Below, one piece after another: positions 13,601 to 24,415 of a DNA stretch of 64,000 nt. The stretch's first letter is position 1. The number at the start of each line of letters is the position of its first letter. The position numbers and the translations under genes are program-made. Source of the stretch: Triops longicaudatus (lineage: Eukaryota; Arthropoda; Branchiopoda; Notostraca; Triopsidae). Location: positions 241,401 to 305,400 of the forward strand of contig JAGQDJ010000090.1 in assembly GCA_022885665.1 (NCBI GenBank). The letters are read 5' to 3'. Below the pieces are notes generated by a model, which did not search any database, was not told where the DNA came from, and saw only the letters and a list, made by a program, of their open reading frames with translations.

Positions 13601-16600
13601 TCGCGTCACAGGGTTTGACAGCAGCCCAAGCCAAGGCCAATATTGAACGAGATGGCCCTAATGCGCTCACACCACCCAAAACGACGCCGGAATGGGTTAA
13701 GTTTTGCAAGAATCTCTTTGGAGGTTTCTCGCTCCTTCTCTGGATTGGAGCCCTCCTTTGCTTCATTGCCTATTCTATTGAAGTCAGCACAGAAGAAGAC
13801 GTTCTTGGAGATAATGTAGGTTTACCTTCTTTGTCGCCCATGCTCCCGAAATTGATAAAGAATAACGGGATGGATTTTTTAATGGGTTTTCCGTATTGTA
13901 GCTATACTTAGGTATTGTGCTTGCTGCTGTCGTCATCATTACCGGCATCTTCTCTTACTACCAAGAAAGCAAAAGCTCTAGGATTATGGAGTCCTTCAAG
14001 AACATGGTTCCCCAAGTAATTTTCTTTTCTTGTTATAGTCACCACCGTTACGCAAAGACGAGTTGAAAATGTGGATTAAAATTTCGTACTCGATTGCAGA
14101 TAACTTGCGAACTTTGTCGGAATGTCTCACTAACTCAAGACTTTTCATTTGCAATAGTACGCTTTAGTCCTTCGTGATGGCCAAAAGCAAACGATCAAAG
14201 CAGAAGAACTGACCGTGGGTGACATTGTCGAAGTGAAATTCGGCGATCGAGTTCCGGCCGATATCCGTGTTATTGAGGCTCGAGGCTTCAAAGTTGATAA
14301 TTCGTCATTGACCGGAGAATCCGAGCCGCAATCCCGTAGCCCCGAATTCACCAACGAAAATCCCTTGGAAACTAAAAACTTGGCGTTCTTTTCGACTAAT
14401 GCCGTTGAAGGTATATAATGACTAGGCCACTAATTGCAGTTTGGGGGAGGGACTTAAGACCCTTAGTGAAGGGACACGTTCATTACTACTTTTGTTCCCT
14501 TCTTCCTCGTTGTATAGGCACGGCCAGGGGTGTTGTGATCAATATTGGTGATAACACTGTCATGGGAAGGATTGCTGGCTTAGCTTCAGGTCTCGACACT
14601 GGCTCTACGCCTATTGCCAAGGAAATCGCTCATTTTATCCACCTTATTACTGGTGTGGCTGTATTTTTGGGAGTTACCTTCTTTATCATCGCTTTGAGCT
14701 TGGGCTACCAGTGGTTGGACGCCGTCGTCTTCCTCATCGGTATCATTGTGGCCAACGTCCCTGAGGGTCTCCTTGCTACTGTCACCGTCTGTCTTACCTT
14801 AACTGCCAAACGTATGGCCTCGAAGAACTGTTTGGTCAAGAACTTAGAAGCTGTGGAAACTTTGGGATCCACTTCAACCATCTGTTCCGATAAGACCGGC
14901 ACTTTGACCCAGAACCGTATGACAGTAGCCCACATGTGGTTTGATAACCAGATCATTGAAGCTGACACCTCCGAGGATCAATCAGGTAACCTATCACGGT
15001 TGTCCCTTTCCCTCTTCGACAGCCGAGAAAGAGACCCGAAGCAAATCTGAAAAGAGAAACTGGAGCGAGACATTGATTTTTTGGTGTTGTGGTTTTGCGC
15101 AGGCGTGCAGTACGACAAGAACAGTCCGGGATGGCATGCTTTGGCCCGGGTGGCGATCCTTTGCTCGCGTGCTGAATTCAAGTCAGGCCAGGAGAATATC
15201 CCCGTTTTGAAACGCGAGGTCAACGGTGACGCCTCTGAAGCTGCTTTGTTGAAATGCACAGAATTGGCTACCGGTGAAACCATGGCCTATCGTGCTCGTA
15301 ACAAAAAAGTTTGCGAAGTTCCTTTCAACTCTTCTAATAAATACCAGGTCAGAAGGCTTTTGATGCAAAACAATCTGTGTCTTGCCTGTATGAAAGGGTT
15401 TTCTTAAAATAGAACTTTCTTTAAGGGAACTCAAGGTTAAATGGTTTGTTTCTTTGTTCAAGGTATCCATCCACGAGAACGAAGATAAAAACGATGGTCG
15501 CTACTTATTGATGATGAAAGGCGCTCCTGAGCGTATCTTGGAGCGGTGCTCGACGATTTTCGTGAACGGAGAAGAAAAGGTCCTCGATGAAGAAATGAGG
15601 GAAGCTTTTAACACTGCCTACATGGAATTGGGCGGTTTGGGCGAACGTGTCTTGGGATTCTGCGACTATGTTTTGCCTTTGGATGAATACCCGAAAGGGT
15701 ACGCCTTTAATGCTGATGACCCCAACTTCCCCTTGTCTGGCCTTCGGTTTGCCGGTCTTATGTCCATGATTGACCCTCCCCGTGCGGCTGTACCCGACGC
15801 TGTCGCTAAATGTCGCTCGGCCGGTATCAAAGTCATCATGGTGACTGGTGACCACCCCATCACCGCCAAAGCTATCGCAAAGTCGGTCGGTATTATTTCA
15901 GAAGGCAATGAAACCGTGGAAGATATCGCTCAACGCCTCAACATTCCCGTGTCGGAAGTAAATCCCCGTGAAGCCAAAGCCGCTGTCGTTCATGGTGGTG
16001 AACTGCGAGAACTCAGCGGCGAAGATTTGGATGACGTCTTGAGGAACCATACCGAAATCGTCTTTGCTCGTACTTCTCCTCAGCAGAAACTTATCATTGT
16101 TGAAGGTTGTCAGCGCCTGGGAGCTATTGTGGCCGTCACCGGTGATGGTGTCAACGATTCTCCTGCTTTAAAGAAAGCTGATATTGGTATGTCTTGTTTC
16201 AGTCGGGCACAAAACACAATTTTCGATTTATTCATGTACTTATATGTTTACTTGTATCCCTTTTCGTCGATTGAAAGGTGTGGCCATGGGTATTGCCGGT
16301 TCGGATGTGTCGAAACAAGCTGCCGACATGATCTTGCTCGATGACAACTTTGCTTCAATCGTTACCGGAGTCGAAGAGGGCCGTCTTATTTTCGACAACT
16401 TGAAAAAGTCCATTGCTTACACCTTAACGTCCAATATTCCCGAAATTTCGCCTTTCTTGATCTTCATTTTGGCCAACGTACCTCTCCCATTGGGTACCGT
16501 GACCATCCTCTGCATTGACTTGGGCACAGACATGGTAAGCGTCCATGCCTCTTGGCGATTTGAAATCTACGCTGTTACCACCGAGCTAATGCCACTAAAT

Positions 16601-19600
16601 GCAAGAAAAGAAAGGAATTATGTTATTTAATGAGCGTTTCCAGGTTTTTACGGAGTGTACGCAACAGCGACCTCGAGTCACGTTAGTTTTGCGTTATTTC
16701 TTCAGGACGTTTCTTATGGCGTCTTTTTGCAACTGTTTGTTGCAACTGTTTGTTGCAAACTGTTTTGTTCTTTCGGTGACTGTTAAAGCCCGCGGCCCGG
16801 CAATGCTTAATTTTCAGTTGGAACCCGTTTCTATGTGTAGGTTCCTGCCATTTCTTTGGCGTATGAAGATGCTGAGAATGACATTATGAAGCGGCCTCCA
16901 CGCAATCCTTTTCTTGATAAGCTTGTTAACGAAAGGTATTGTTATCGAGAGCTATTGTTTAAGCTCTAACTTATTATTGCGTTGGATTCTTTTTGCCGAC
17001 TTCTTATAACGCTTGGGATAATACCACAAGAAACGGGTATTTTTTTTTTCCTTGTGTGCCCTGAATTTAATCAATAACATAGATCAGTTCGAGGTTCTTT
17101 TCGTCGGTCTCCAGGAGATAAGCTATTTGACAAAAAAGTGTTTTTGCGAGTCTTTTATCATTATTTTTCTTCTACCACTCTTTCCGCTTTGATATCTTTT
17201 GGTGTTATTTGATCGCTGAGATATTGCGCGGGTTACAGAGCCGAATTTTGTGGCCGTTGTCATGCATGGCTGCTGCGGGAGATTTCGCGTTTGAGTCTCC
17301 GGTTTTTGCATGTCCGATATGGATCTGGCCAGAAACAAGACCAGAGCTGCCGACTAATTCGTGTGCAAGTAAAGGAGCTATTTCGTGATGCGGTGTACAT
17401 TATCCTTAGTAGCCGCCCCCCGCACTGTTGCAGCGTGACCGCAGCCGCACCTTTTGGCTTTCGCATGATCGCACACATACCGCTGTGAGAAAACAACAAC
17501 ATACGAAACACTGTCAGACTATCCAAGTCACGTGCCCCGTTCAAGCAAATTAGTTCATTAAAGAGTTGAAAGTCTTTTAATTAGCGAAACCAACATAATG
17601 TCACGTGAAGAACTGAATCCCACCGAGGTCCCATGCCTTACAAGTTCTAATGAATTATCACCCAAGCCATTCCGGCTAGATTTTTTTGTGCTACGTTTTT
17701 GCAGTCATATTTTCGTGTTTCACATGTGCCAACTTGTTATATCAGGTACCTGCAATTTCCTTGGCTTATGAAGAAGCCGAATCCGATATTATGAAGCGTC
17801 GCCCGCGTGATCCTTTCAAAGACAAATTGGTCAATGATAGGTAAATTTTGGGGCCGCTTTTTAAAGGCCAAATCTTTCCGTTCCTCTTTTCTTTTCCGTT
17901 TCGACCAGAAGTCACAGTTTTAAGCTCCCTTCCAACTAGTTTCTTGATTATGGATTAAGGCAACCCGTCACGGACATGGGCTTCCACACTATGCAAGTGC
18001 ATGCTTTCAGGATGCTTTTATTTTTATGTGTGCTTAATTTAGACTGGGCTAGCTTCCTATGTCGCAACACTGTTTTAGCCTAGATATTGTAGTCTGGTGA
18101 TGGGACTTAGTAAAGCGTCGAGAGAAAAATGCAGAAAAAAAAAGGTAAGGCTTACAAGAGTTCCCTCTCCCCAGTTTTTTTAATGGGGAGTCGTAAATAT
18201 TGTCAAAGCGGAGGACAAACCAAACCATTTTTAGAAGGCCATTTCCGACAAAATATAGGTCTTTGGTTGCTTGATGTCAGGCTACGGGTGGGTTACGTTA
18301 ATGCGCTTTGGTTTTGTGCCATTCTTGCACAGGTTCCTGCAATTTCACTGGCCTACGAGGCAGCCGAGTCTGATATTATGAAACGGCAGCCCAGAAACCC
18401 TTACACTGACAAATTAGTGAACTACAGGTTGGCTTGCCTTTCATTTTTTAGACGGGATTGTCAATGGGCGATTCGTGAAACTGTCTTTATTTTTAATTTT
18501 TGAGTTCCGTTAAGTGTATTCAGTTAGAGTTGTTTGTCGAAGTAAATGTGGGAGGGGGAGACGGCTTCTTTTGACATTCCAAATCTTTGGTTTGAGTTAT
18601 TTTTCAGTGACCGGATGATTGAACTGCGAAAAAAAACAGGTTTGGCGTGTGGTGATAGTGATTTTTGGCTTTTAATTTTTCTCCCTTTTTTATACCCATT
18701 TGTTCTTTTTGACCATCTCTTAGTTTACAAAAATTCTTAATGCGTTTGACCAAGTGTGGTGTGTGTGTGTAACAGAAATTGTTCAACTTCGTGTGGGTGC
18801 TCTGCTTAGGTTTCGACTTAGCTACTTGCATGCATTTGATATTGTGCACTCATCCGTACGGGGCACGTGCACCTCCTTCTGGACTGTAACGCGTTAATCC
18901 GAGACGCGAAAACAATGGAACATTTTTGTCTATTATGACTTTAGAACTCCATTCTTTTTAAAACAAACCAATTGTTTTTGCGTACCGGAAAAAGCGGTCT
19001 CTTGCTTTTAAAAAATTCTTAAATTAAAAAACAACTGGTTTCTGAAAAAGTTGTTTTGTTTAGGCTGATCTCCATGGCTTATGGTCAGATTGGTATGATT
19101 CAAGCTGCTGCCGGTTTCTTCGTCTACTTCGTTATCATGGCTGAAAACGGTTTCTTGCCGAAATACTTGTTCGGTCTCCGTAAATACTGGGATTCGCGAG
19201 CTGTTAACGATTTGGTCGATTCTTATGGTCAAGAATGGGTATGGCTTTTTCTGCTATGGCGAAGTTTCTCAGTGGAAATTAATTGAAATGTCCGTTAGAC
19301 ATACGACGCTCGTAAGCAGTTGGAGTACACTTGCCACACCGCCTATTTTATCTCCATCGTCATTGTACAATGGGCTGACTTAATCATTTGCAAAACCCGT
19401 CGTAATTCTATCGTTCATCAAGGCATGCGGTAAGTTGGTCTAATCGGCGTTATCTTAATCTCCTGCGATAGTAGATACATTAAAAAGATTTAGGCAAACC
19501 AAGTCCTTGTAAAGCGAATATTCTTGTAACATTTGGTTTCTTTTTCCCATTTTTTCCCACTAGTAATCATGTGTTGAACTTCGGCCTCATCTTTGAGACA

Positions 19601-19899
19601 GCTTTGGCTGCCTTCTTATCCTACACACCTGGTATGGACAAGGGTCTCCGTATGTACCCACTGAAGTACGTATACTGAAGCGTTTGTTCTAGTTGGCGCA
19701 GCGCGGGTTTCCTGCGTTGATCAAATCACACGAGTGTGAGGCAACTTTTCACCCTTGTTTTCGTTTATTTGTGTACAGGTTCACGTGGTGGTTACCAGCA
19801 TTACCCTTCTCACTCATCATCTTCATTTACGATGAATGCCGTAAATTCATTTTGCGTCGAAACCCGGGCGGCTGGGTCGAGGTGGAGACTTATTATTAA
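4584..19899 (+). CDS. Na+/K+-transporting ATPase subunit alpha, copy 1 (NKA-1)
   Basis: This is a P2C-type ATPase that exports Na+ and imports K+ across the plasma membrane with a beta subunit. Exons: first exon 1a 4584-4610 or 1b 11858-11866; then 12990-13070, 13350-13490, 13612-13815, 13902-14015, 14158-14410, 14518-14985, 15103-15347, 15463-16186, 16278-16534, one of three 95-nt exons (16841, 17746 or 18333), 19064-19238, 19299-19429, 19564-19665, 19779-19899. The product is 1045 or 1039 aa. Visible motifs: GRADSYRVAT N-terminus, TGES, M4 ANVPEGLL, phosphorylation site CSDKTGTLT, MKGAPERI, TGDGVNDSPA, M5 TSNIPE, M6 DLGTD, M8 VQWAD and the C-terminal ETYY. All transport-site residues are canonical. 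In the ouabain-contact M1-M2 loop the usual Gln is Glu (IEVSTEED...GDN). It heads a tandem array of three pumps. Alternative promoters and exons suggest tissue-specific isoforms. Confidence 0.95.
4611..12989 (+). other. Long first intron / promoter region of NKA-1
   Basis: About 8.4 kb has no coding region I can support. It contains an ATT-type microsatellite near 5168-5220, a 15-17 base T run near 6190, and a perfect palindromic CRE (TGACGTCA, 9221-9228). Open frames such as 10058-10279 and 12155-12538 have no homology, no splice partners and AT-biased low-complexity translation. The absence of obvious transposons makes an enhancer-bearing regulatory intron plausible, but that is inference. 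Confidence 0.5.
11858..11866 (+). other. NKA-1 candidate alternative first coding exon 1b
   Basis: A short exon, MPE, lies in a plausible start context (aaccaagATG). It ends in phase 0 before gttggt and would also join 12990. The donor is weak. The alternative donor four bases later (gtaaat) would break the frame. NKA-2 (MTK) and NKA-3 (MPPQ) begin with the same kind of tiny first exon, which supports the call. Confidence 0.5.
16727..16766 (+). repeat. Short tandem repeat (about 13-nt unit) upstream of alternative exon A
   Basis: A unit close to TGCAACTGTTTGT is repeated about two and a half to three times in the intron just upstream of exon A. It may be neutral, or a binding site array affecting exon choice. 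Only the repeat itself is seen. Confidence 0.6.
16841..16935 (+). other. NKA-1 alternative exon A (end of M6 and L6-7 loop)
   Basis: A 95-nt exon with acceptor tgtgtag and donor gtattg. It encodes VPAISLAYEDAENDIMKR followed by PPRNPFLDKLVNE plus a split Arg codon. It is the first of three homologous exons of identical length and phase between 16534 and 19064. Only one can be used per mRNA, because 95 is not a multiple of three and two copies would shift the frame. Confidence 0.88.
17746..17840 (+). other. NKA-1 alternative exon B (end of M6 and L6-7 loop)
   Basis: The second 95-nt copy, with acceptor atatcag and donor gtaaat. The variable part reads EEAESDIMKRRPRDPFKD followed by KLVND. It is the copy most similar to the fixed sequence in NKA-2, so it may be the ancestral or default form. 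Confidence 0.88.
18333..18427 (+). other. NKA-1 alternative exon C (end of M6 and L6-7 loop)
   Basis: The third 95-nt copy, with acceptor ttgcacag and a weaker donor (gttggc). The variable part reads EAAESDIMKRQPRNPYTD followed by KLVNY. The weak donor may make it the regulated choice. Confidence 0.85.
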
Positions 19900-22800
19900 A
19901 GTTGTTGCATCTTATTGCCTTTTTATCGCTCTCAATTACGCGTACACTGTACGGTAGCTGAGTCAGAACATTTAAAAAATAAGATAATAAGGGGAAGAGA
20001 GAAACTACACGAAAAATCCTACATGGTAGGGATGTAGGTACACCAGTTAGTTATTTATGTAACTTGTTGGAAAAAGAGGGCCTGTTCTACGTTAGTTATC
20101 AACATATTAATCTGAGTCAAGGATGGGAATGGTTTCTATGGGAAGCGCGGGGTGCACGGGGTCATTAACTGAATGGGTTCAGATGTCGTAGTGGAAAGCT
20201 TGGTGGCGCGTAGAGGGAGGAACGGTCTTTCAGTTTTTGTCAAACCAGGCCTCCATGCCGCGCGATTATGTATCACCATGGGTTCAGCTGTGCACGCAGA
20301 AAAAGCAGATTTTTTAATTTAGGTGGAGAAAAAAAGCCGAACTAGTTGTTAACTTCCGTAGCAGTTTTGTAAGCATTTTTTTTCTTTCGCAGTAACTTTG
20401 AGATGATATCCTTTTTTTCGGCTGTTGTATTCTTGAACATTGTTACATGAACATAAGTAGGCGAAGCATTTAGTAGCAATTGAGTAGTGAAACATCCTTC
20501 AAGTTATCGTGGGTGCAGGACAGGTCAGATGTTAGGGAAAGTTTTTTTTTTGTAGCGAAAATGGTCATTTCAAACCTTGTTTATTGGGGGGTGGATATTT
20601 TGCGAAAATAAGGAGTCCGAGTTTGCCTCAAGCTATCCCTTAATACGTTTCTCCCATAGTAGGATCATTTTTCTGGTTCATAACTCTTGACAGACACTAG
20701 ATTTTATTTTGAAAACGTTGTTACAGCCCTGTTGCCATGTGCAGTTCATAAAAGCAAGTCGGGTTTCATGGTAGTTAAGCCTCCCTTAAATTTGTATGTG
20801 TGAAGGAGACCTCTTCTGGTACATCGGGTCGTCCGTCTGAGCTGTTAAACGATATTATTATGATTTTTTGTCTACTTAATTTTGAAACACATGTTTGGCC
20901 CGTCCTATGGACTAAGTTCTGAAAAACAAAATTTTAAAAGTACTCATGCCTGTTCCTCTTCGCCTACCCATTACCAAAAAAAAGCAATGAAAAAGTTTCC
21001 CATATCGAAGAGTTTCCCTTTATGTTTTGGAAAACCAAAAATCCTCCCGTGCAATGTTTTGGTTACAACCGAAGTACATCAACAATCTTTCTTGTCTGCG
21101 CAAATGTGGTCGTACACTGGATTTGAGTGCGAGTGAAATGTGGTCAGGACTACTATGCATTTGCGAAAAGAGCAAAGATTATGGCCATCTGTTTTTATTT
21201 CCTGGATTTTTTGCCCTCGTAAATGGTCCCCCCTTCTTCAATTGTCCACTGAAGTAAACATTTAATTTTTTCTAAGCTATCCATGAGGTTGGTCACATTC
21301 CAACCTATGGGGAAGCAGTAGTATTGTCCACACATTCCACAAATCCCCCCGGTATTTTCAGTTAATTTAAAATAGCCAATACTATAGCATTTCTCAGCAG
21401 TTTCGACCCAATTGCACTACATTTCCTTTGTATTTTACTGATTTTTCTGATTTTCTCCCCTTTGCTCTTTACTCGCATCCATATGTAACACCCATTAACC
21501 GTTTCGACTATTGGCGACAAACATCGTTAAAACAAATTTGTTCTGTGCGAGAATGCGTGAAATTTTCCCAGTGAAGTGCACGTCGCAGGGATTTTTTTCT
21601 GTTCTGAAAACGGTTGCGATTGTAAGCGGAACGTCAGTTCAATACCAAGTTATTTTAGGGCCCTGATACATTTTCTGGTTGTGGCAGTTTTTTCCGTGTT
21701 TATGTCCATCTCTCTGTCTCCTGTCCCACTGCGAAGCGTTATACTTTTTCATTTAAGTGAATATCTTACATTTTTTATGAGGTGGCATCAGAATGCAGGA
21801 AGAAAAGTAATTAGGAAACCCCATTGACTTCTCCAATCATTGCTCCTTATCCGACGTACGCAATAAGCGAACTTAATAGGGTTGTCCACGAACCCCCTTG
21901 ATTTTTAGAAATTCTGGCCGTGTCACGCTAGAGTGGAGAAGCAGAATTTAAACGTACAGATTGAACAAGAGGTCTCTTGCCATTTTTCGTTGGTGTGTTT
22001 TCCTTTAGAAACTTATTCCCTTGTCCAGAAATTAATAGTAGAGAAAGAATGGCATTAAAAAAATGATCCCGCCTCGCAAAACTGCCCCAGACTCCGTTTG
22101 ATTCTATAATTCTTCCCTCCCAGCCATATTGGATTCTTTAGATGATAATATAAGCCATAGCGCCTCGAGTCGATAATAAAAATTCTACAATGATTTGTTG
22201 AGAGACTTGTTTCTATCCATGAATTAAGAGACCCTATTCATGGTGAACAGCAATTAAAAGGATTGGTTCGTCGGACGCGTCGAGAGTTGTCAAGTCACTT
22301 CGCAGCTAAGAAGTGAGCGATTGTGAAGCGTTCGTGTAAGTGCGCTGTAATTAACCATTTGCCGGTTGCTGCTTTACTAATCTGTAACAATCTTCTGGTC
22401 TGTAGAAGCGGACAACGTTATTTGCAAATCTTTAACACAAATTTTCCATGCTATCATCCGTAAGAGGAGTTTTGTAGTGCCCTAAACGAGCCTAACGACA
22501 CGTTTTGGCGCATAAATTGTGTACATGTAGTTTCTAGCCAGTAATGCTATTGATGCAGAATTAAGAAAGACAGCCGAAAACGATAATGTGTCGCCACGCC
22601 ATTTCTGGCGACGTCTAAACTCAAAATAATTACAGTAGAACTCCGATTTTGTCTACCCCGATAATGCAAACTATCGCTGATGTCAACAAATTTTTTCGCA
22701 AAAAAAAATAAATAATAATAATAATTTAAAACGCTCATAGGTAGTACGAAATTCTCGCATAGTGGCCTCACTAATGTATAAATGAGGTTGCAAGTGCAAT

Positions 22801-24415
22801 TTGTTAAGGCGTATTAACTCGCAAACCAATATTCTAAAGTTTTTCTAATGCTCTTAACATGTGAATCAGATTTTGTCAACTGTCAGACTCGTTAACTACA
22901 CTTCGGCCGCGATCCGAGTTAGGAGTTCTAGTGTACTGAAGATTGAAAAAAAAAAATAATAATTAAAAAACAGAGAGAAGGAGCAAGATTTTTCTGGAAA
23001 ATCAGCCCTCTAAAATTCGTTTCAGATAAATAACGATGAATCCATAAGAGGCAATGGAAGCAGTGCATGTGAAAAGCCTTTTGCTGTAACCGAATTAGCA
23101 AGGTGTGCAGTGAACGAGTTCCCAATTTCCGCAGAAGAGATTAATAAGCTTCAAGAAAAAGAAGTACACTCAAAGTACGAGTGGAAAGCCCCGCGAGTTA
23201 ACAGTTGATGTGTCTCTACCTGCGAATTGCTTGGTCACACCGACATCACATACACTGCTGGGAAGGCCACATGATCACGCAATTCATCTGGAGAACCGAC
23301 TTTCTGTAGTTTAGTTTGTATAGCTCGGAGCTTTTGGGTTTCCCAGGATAGACTAAGTAGGAGAGTTGAGAGATGGGACGAGATGTGCACTGGTCGGGAG
23401 CTTCTATGCTTTTCAACAGAGACTGAAAAGACACAGCGAACACTTAGCAAAGCAGATGAGTTTCTTAACGCGAGAGCAAAAACTTCTCCATAGCCGAGTC
23501 TTCGGAGTGTCGAGTTAGGCAACTTGGCGCCTAACCGGCCTCAACTGGCTTTTCCGTCCTTCGGATGTCAACAACGCTGCTCGTTATGCTAGGCCACTTG
23601 TAACAGCCTTTCCCTTCTTATCCTCATTGGTCCGTGCGTATTCGGCCCGGTAATTAAGTTACACATTTGTTAGCTTACACGAAGTAACTAAATCCTGTTA
23701 TCGCTTTTAGGTTGAAATTCACCCCGAAATTCTTGTATCAGAAGGCAGTGGTCCAGTTTAACTAACAAACTGGCGTTTTATTCTTACAGGTGCATGCTAG
23801 ACCGATATGTTATCATGATTATGTTTTCAAATTGTTCACGATTATGTGTCTGCAGTAATGTGGAGCAGCAATCAATACATATATTTTGCTCGAAACAAAA
23901 AAGCTGTTTAACTCAGATTTTCATGGAAATGTGACAAAACAGTTATCTCAATTGAGCGTTTAGTTGTTTTACATGACAATGGCTGAACGAAGTGATAAAG
24001 TTCCAGCGCAGTAGTAACATAGAATAAAAGAAGGACGTCAAGATTCGGAAAACGGGACCAATCCGGTCTAAAGTCGCCAATGCCAATGCAGTTCCCCTTC
24101 TACCTGCTTGTCTGCCGCGGGTGTAGGTAATAGCATTAACAAGGGCTTATGTCCCGCCCCATACAGTCGTCCATATCCCGTGTGTCCTACTAAATTACCG
24201 TTTTCCAGCTCGAGCTCGTTTTGCCTAGGAGCCGCGAGACGGTAGCCTCTACGCAACGTTATATCAGGGACCGGTCGAAGCCGAGCAAGGGCAGTTCGCG
24301 GCACCACTCAGTCCTCCGCGGACCGCTTTTTACTTCACTTTGTCAGTCCTTGGCCTATTCCGTCCCGCTAATCTTGGTTAAACTAGCTTTGTAAGTGTGA
24401 TTTCCTGCCATCGTC
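19900..24415. other. NKA-1 3' UTR, intergenic region and NKA-2 promoter
   Basis: About 4.5 kb is without a supportable gene. The left part must contain the NKA-1 3' UTR. The right end (about 24060-24360) is visibly more GC- and CpG-rich than its surroundings and lies directly upstream of the NKA-2 start, as expected for its promoter. An ATA/ATT microsatellite lies near 22700. A minus-strand frame at 24068-24307 falls in the GC-rich part and has no recognisable homology. Confidence 0.5.

Noticed and set aside
18595..18640. Possible fourth alternative exon in NKA-1 (ttttcag ... aacag gt)
   Set aside because: The enclosed 30 or so bases have splice-like borders but no similarity to the three 95-nt exons and would break the frame.
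24068..24307. 79-aa minus-strand frame upstream of NKA-2
   Set aside because: It lies in the GC-rich promoter segment where stops are rare; the peptide resembles nothing I know.
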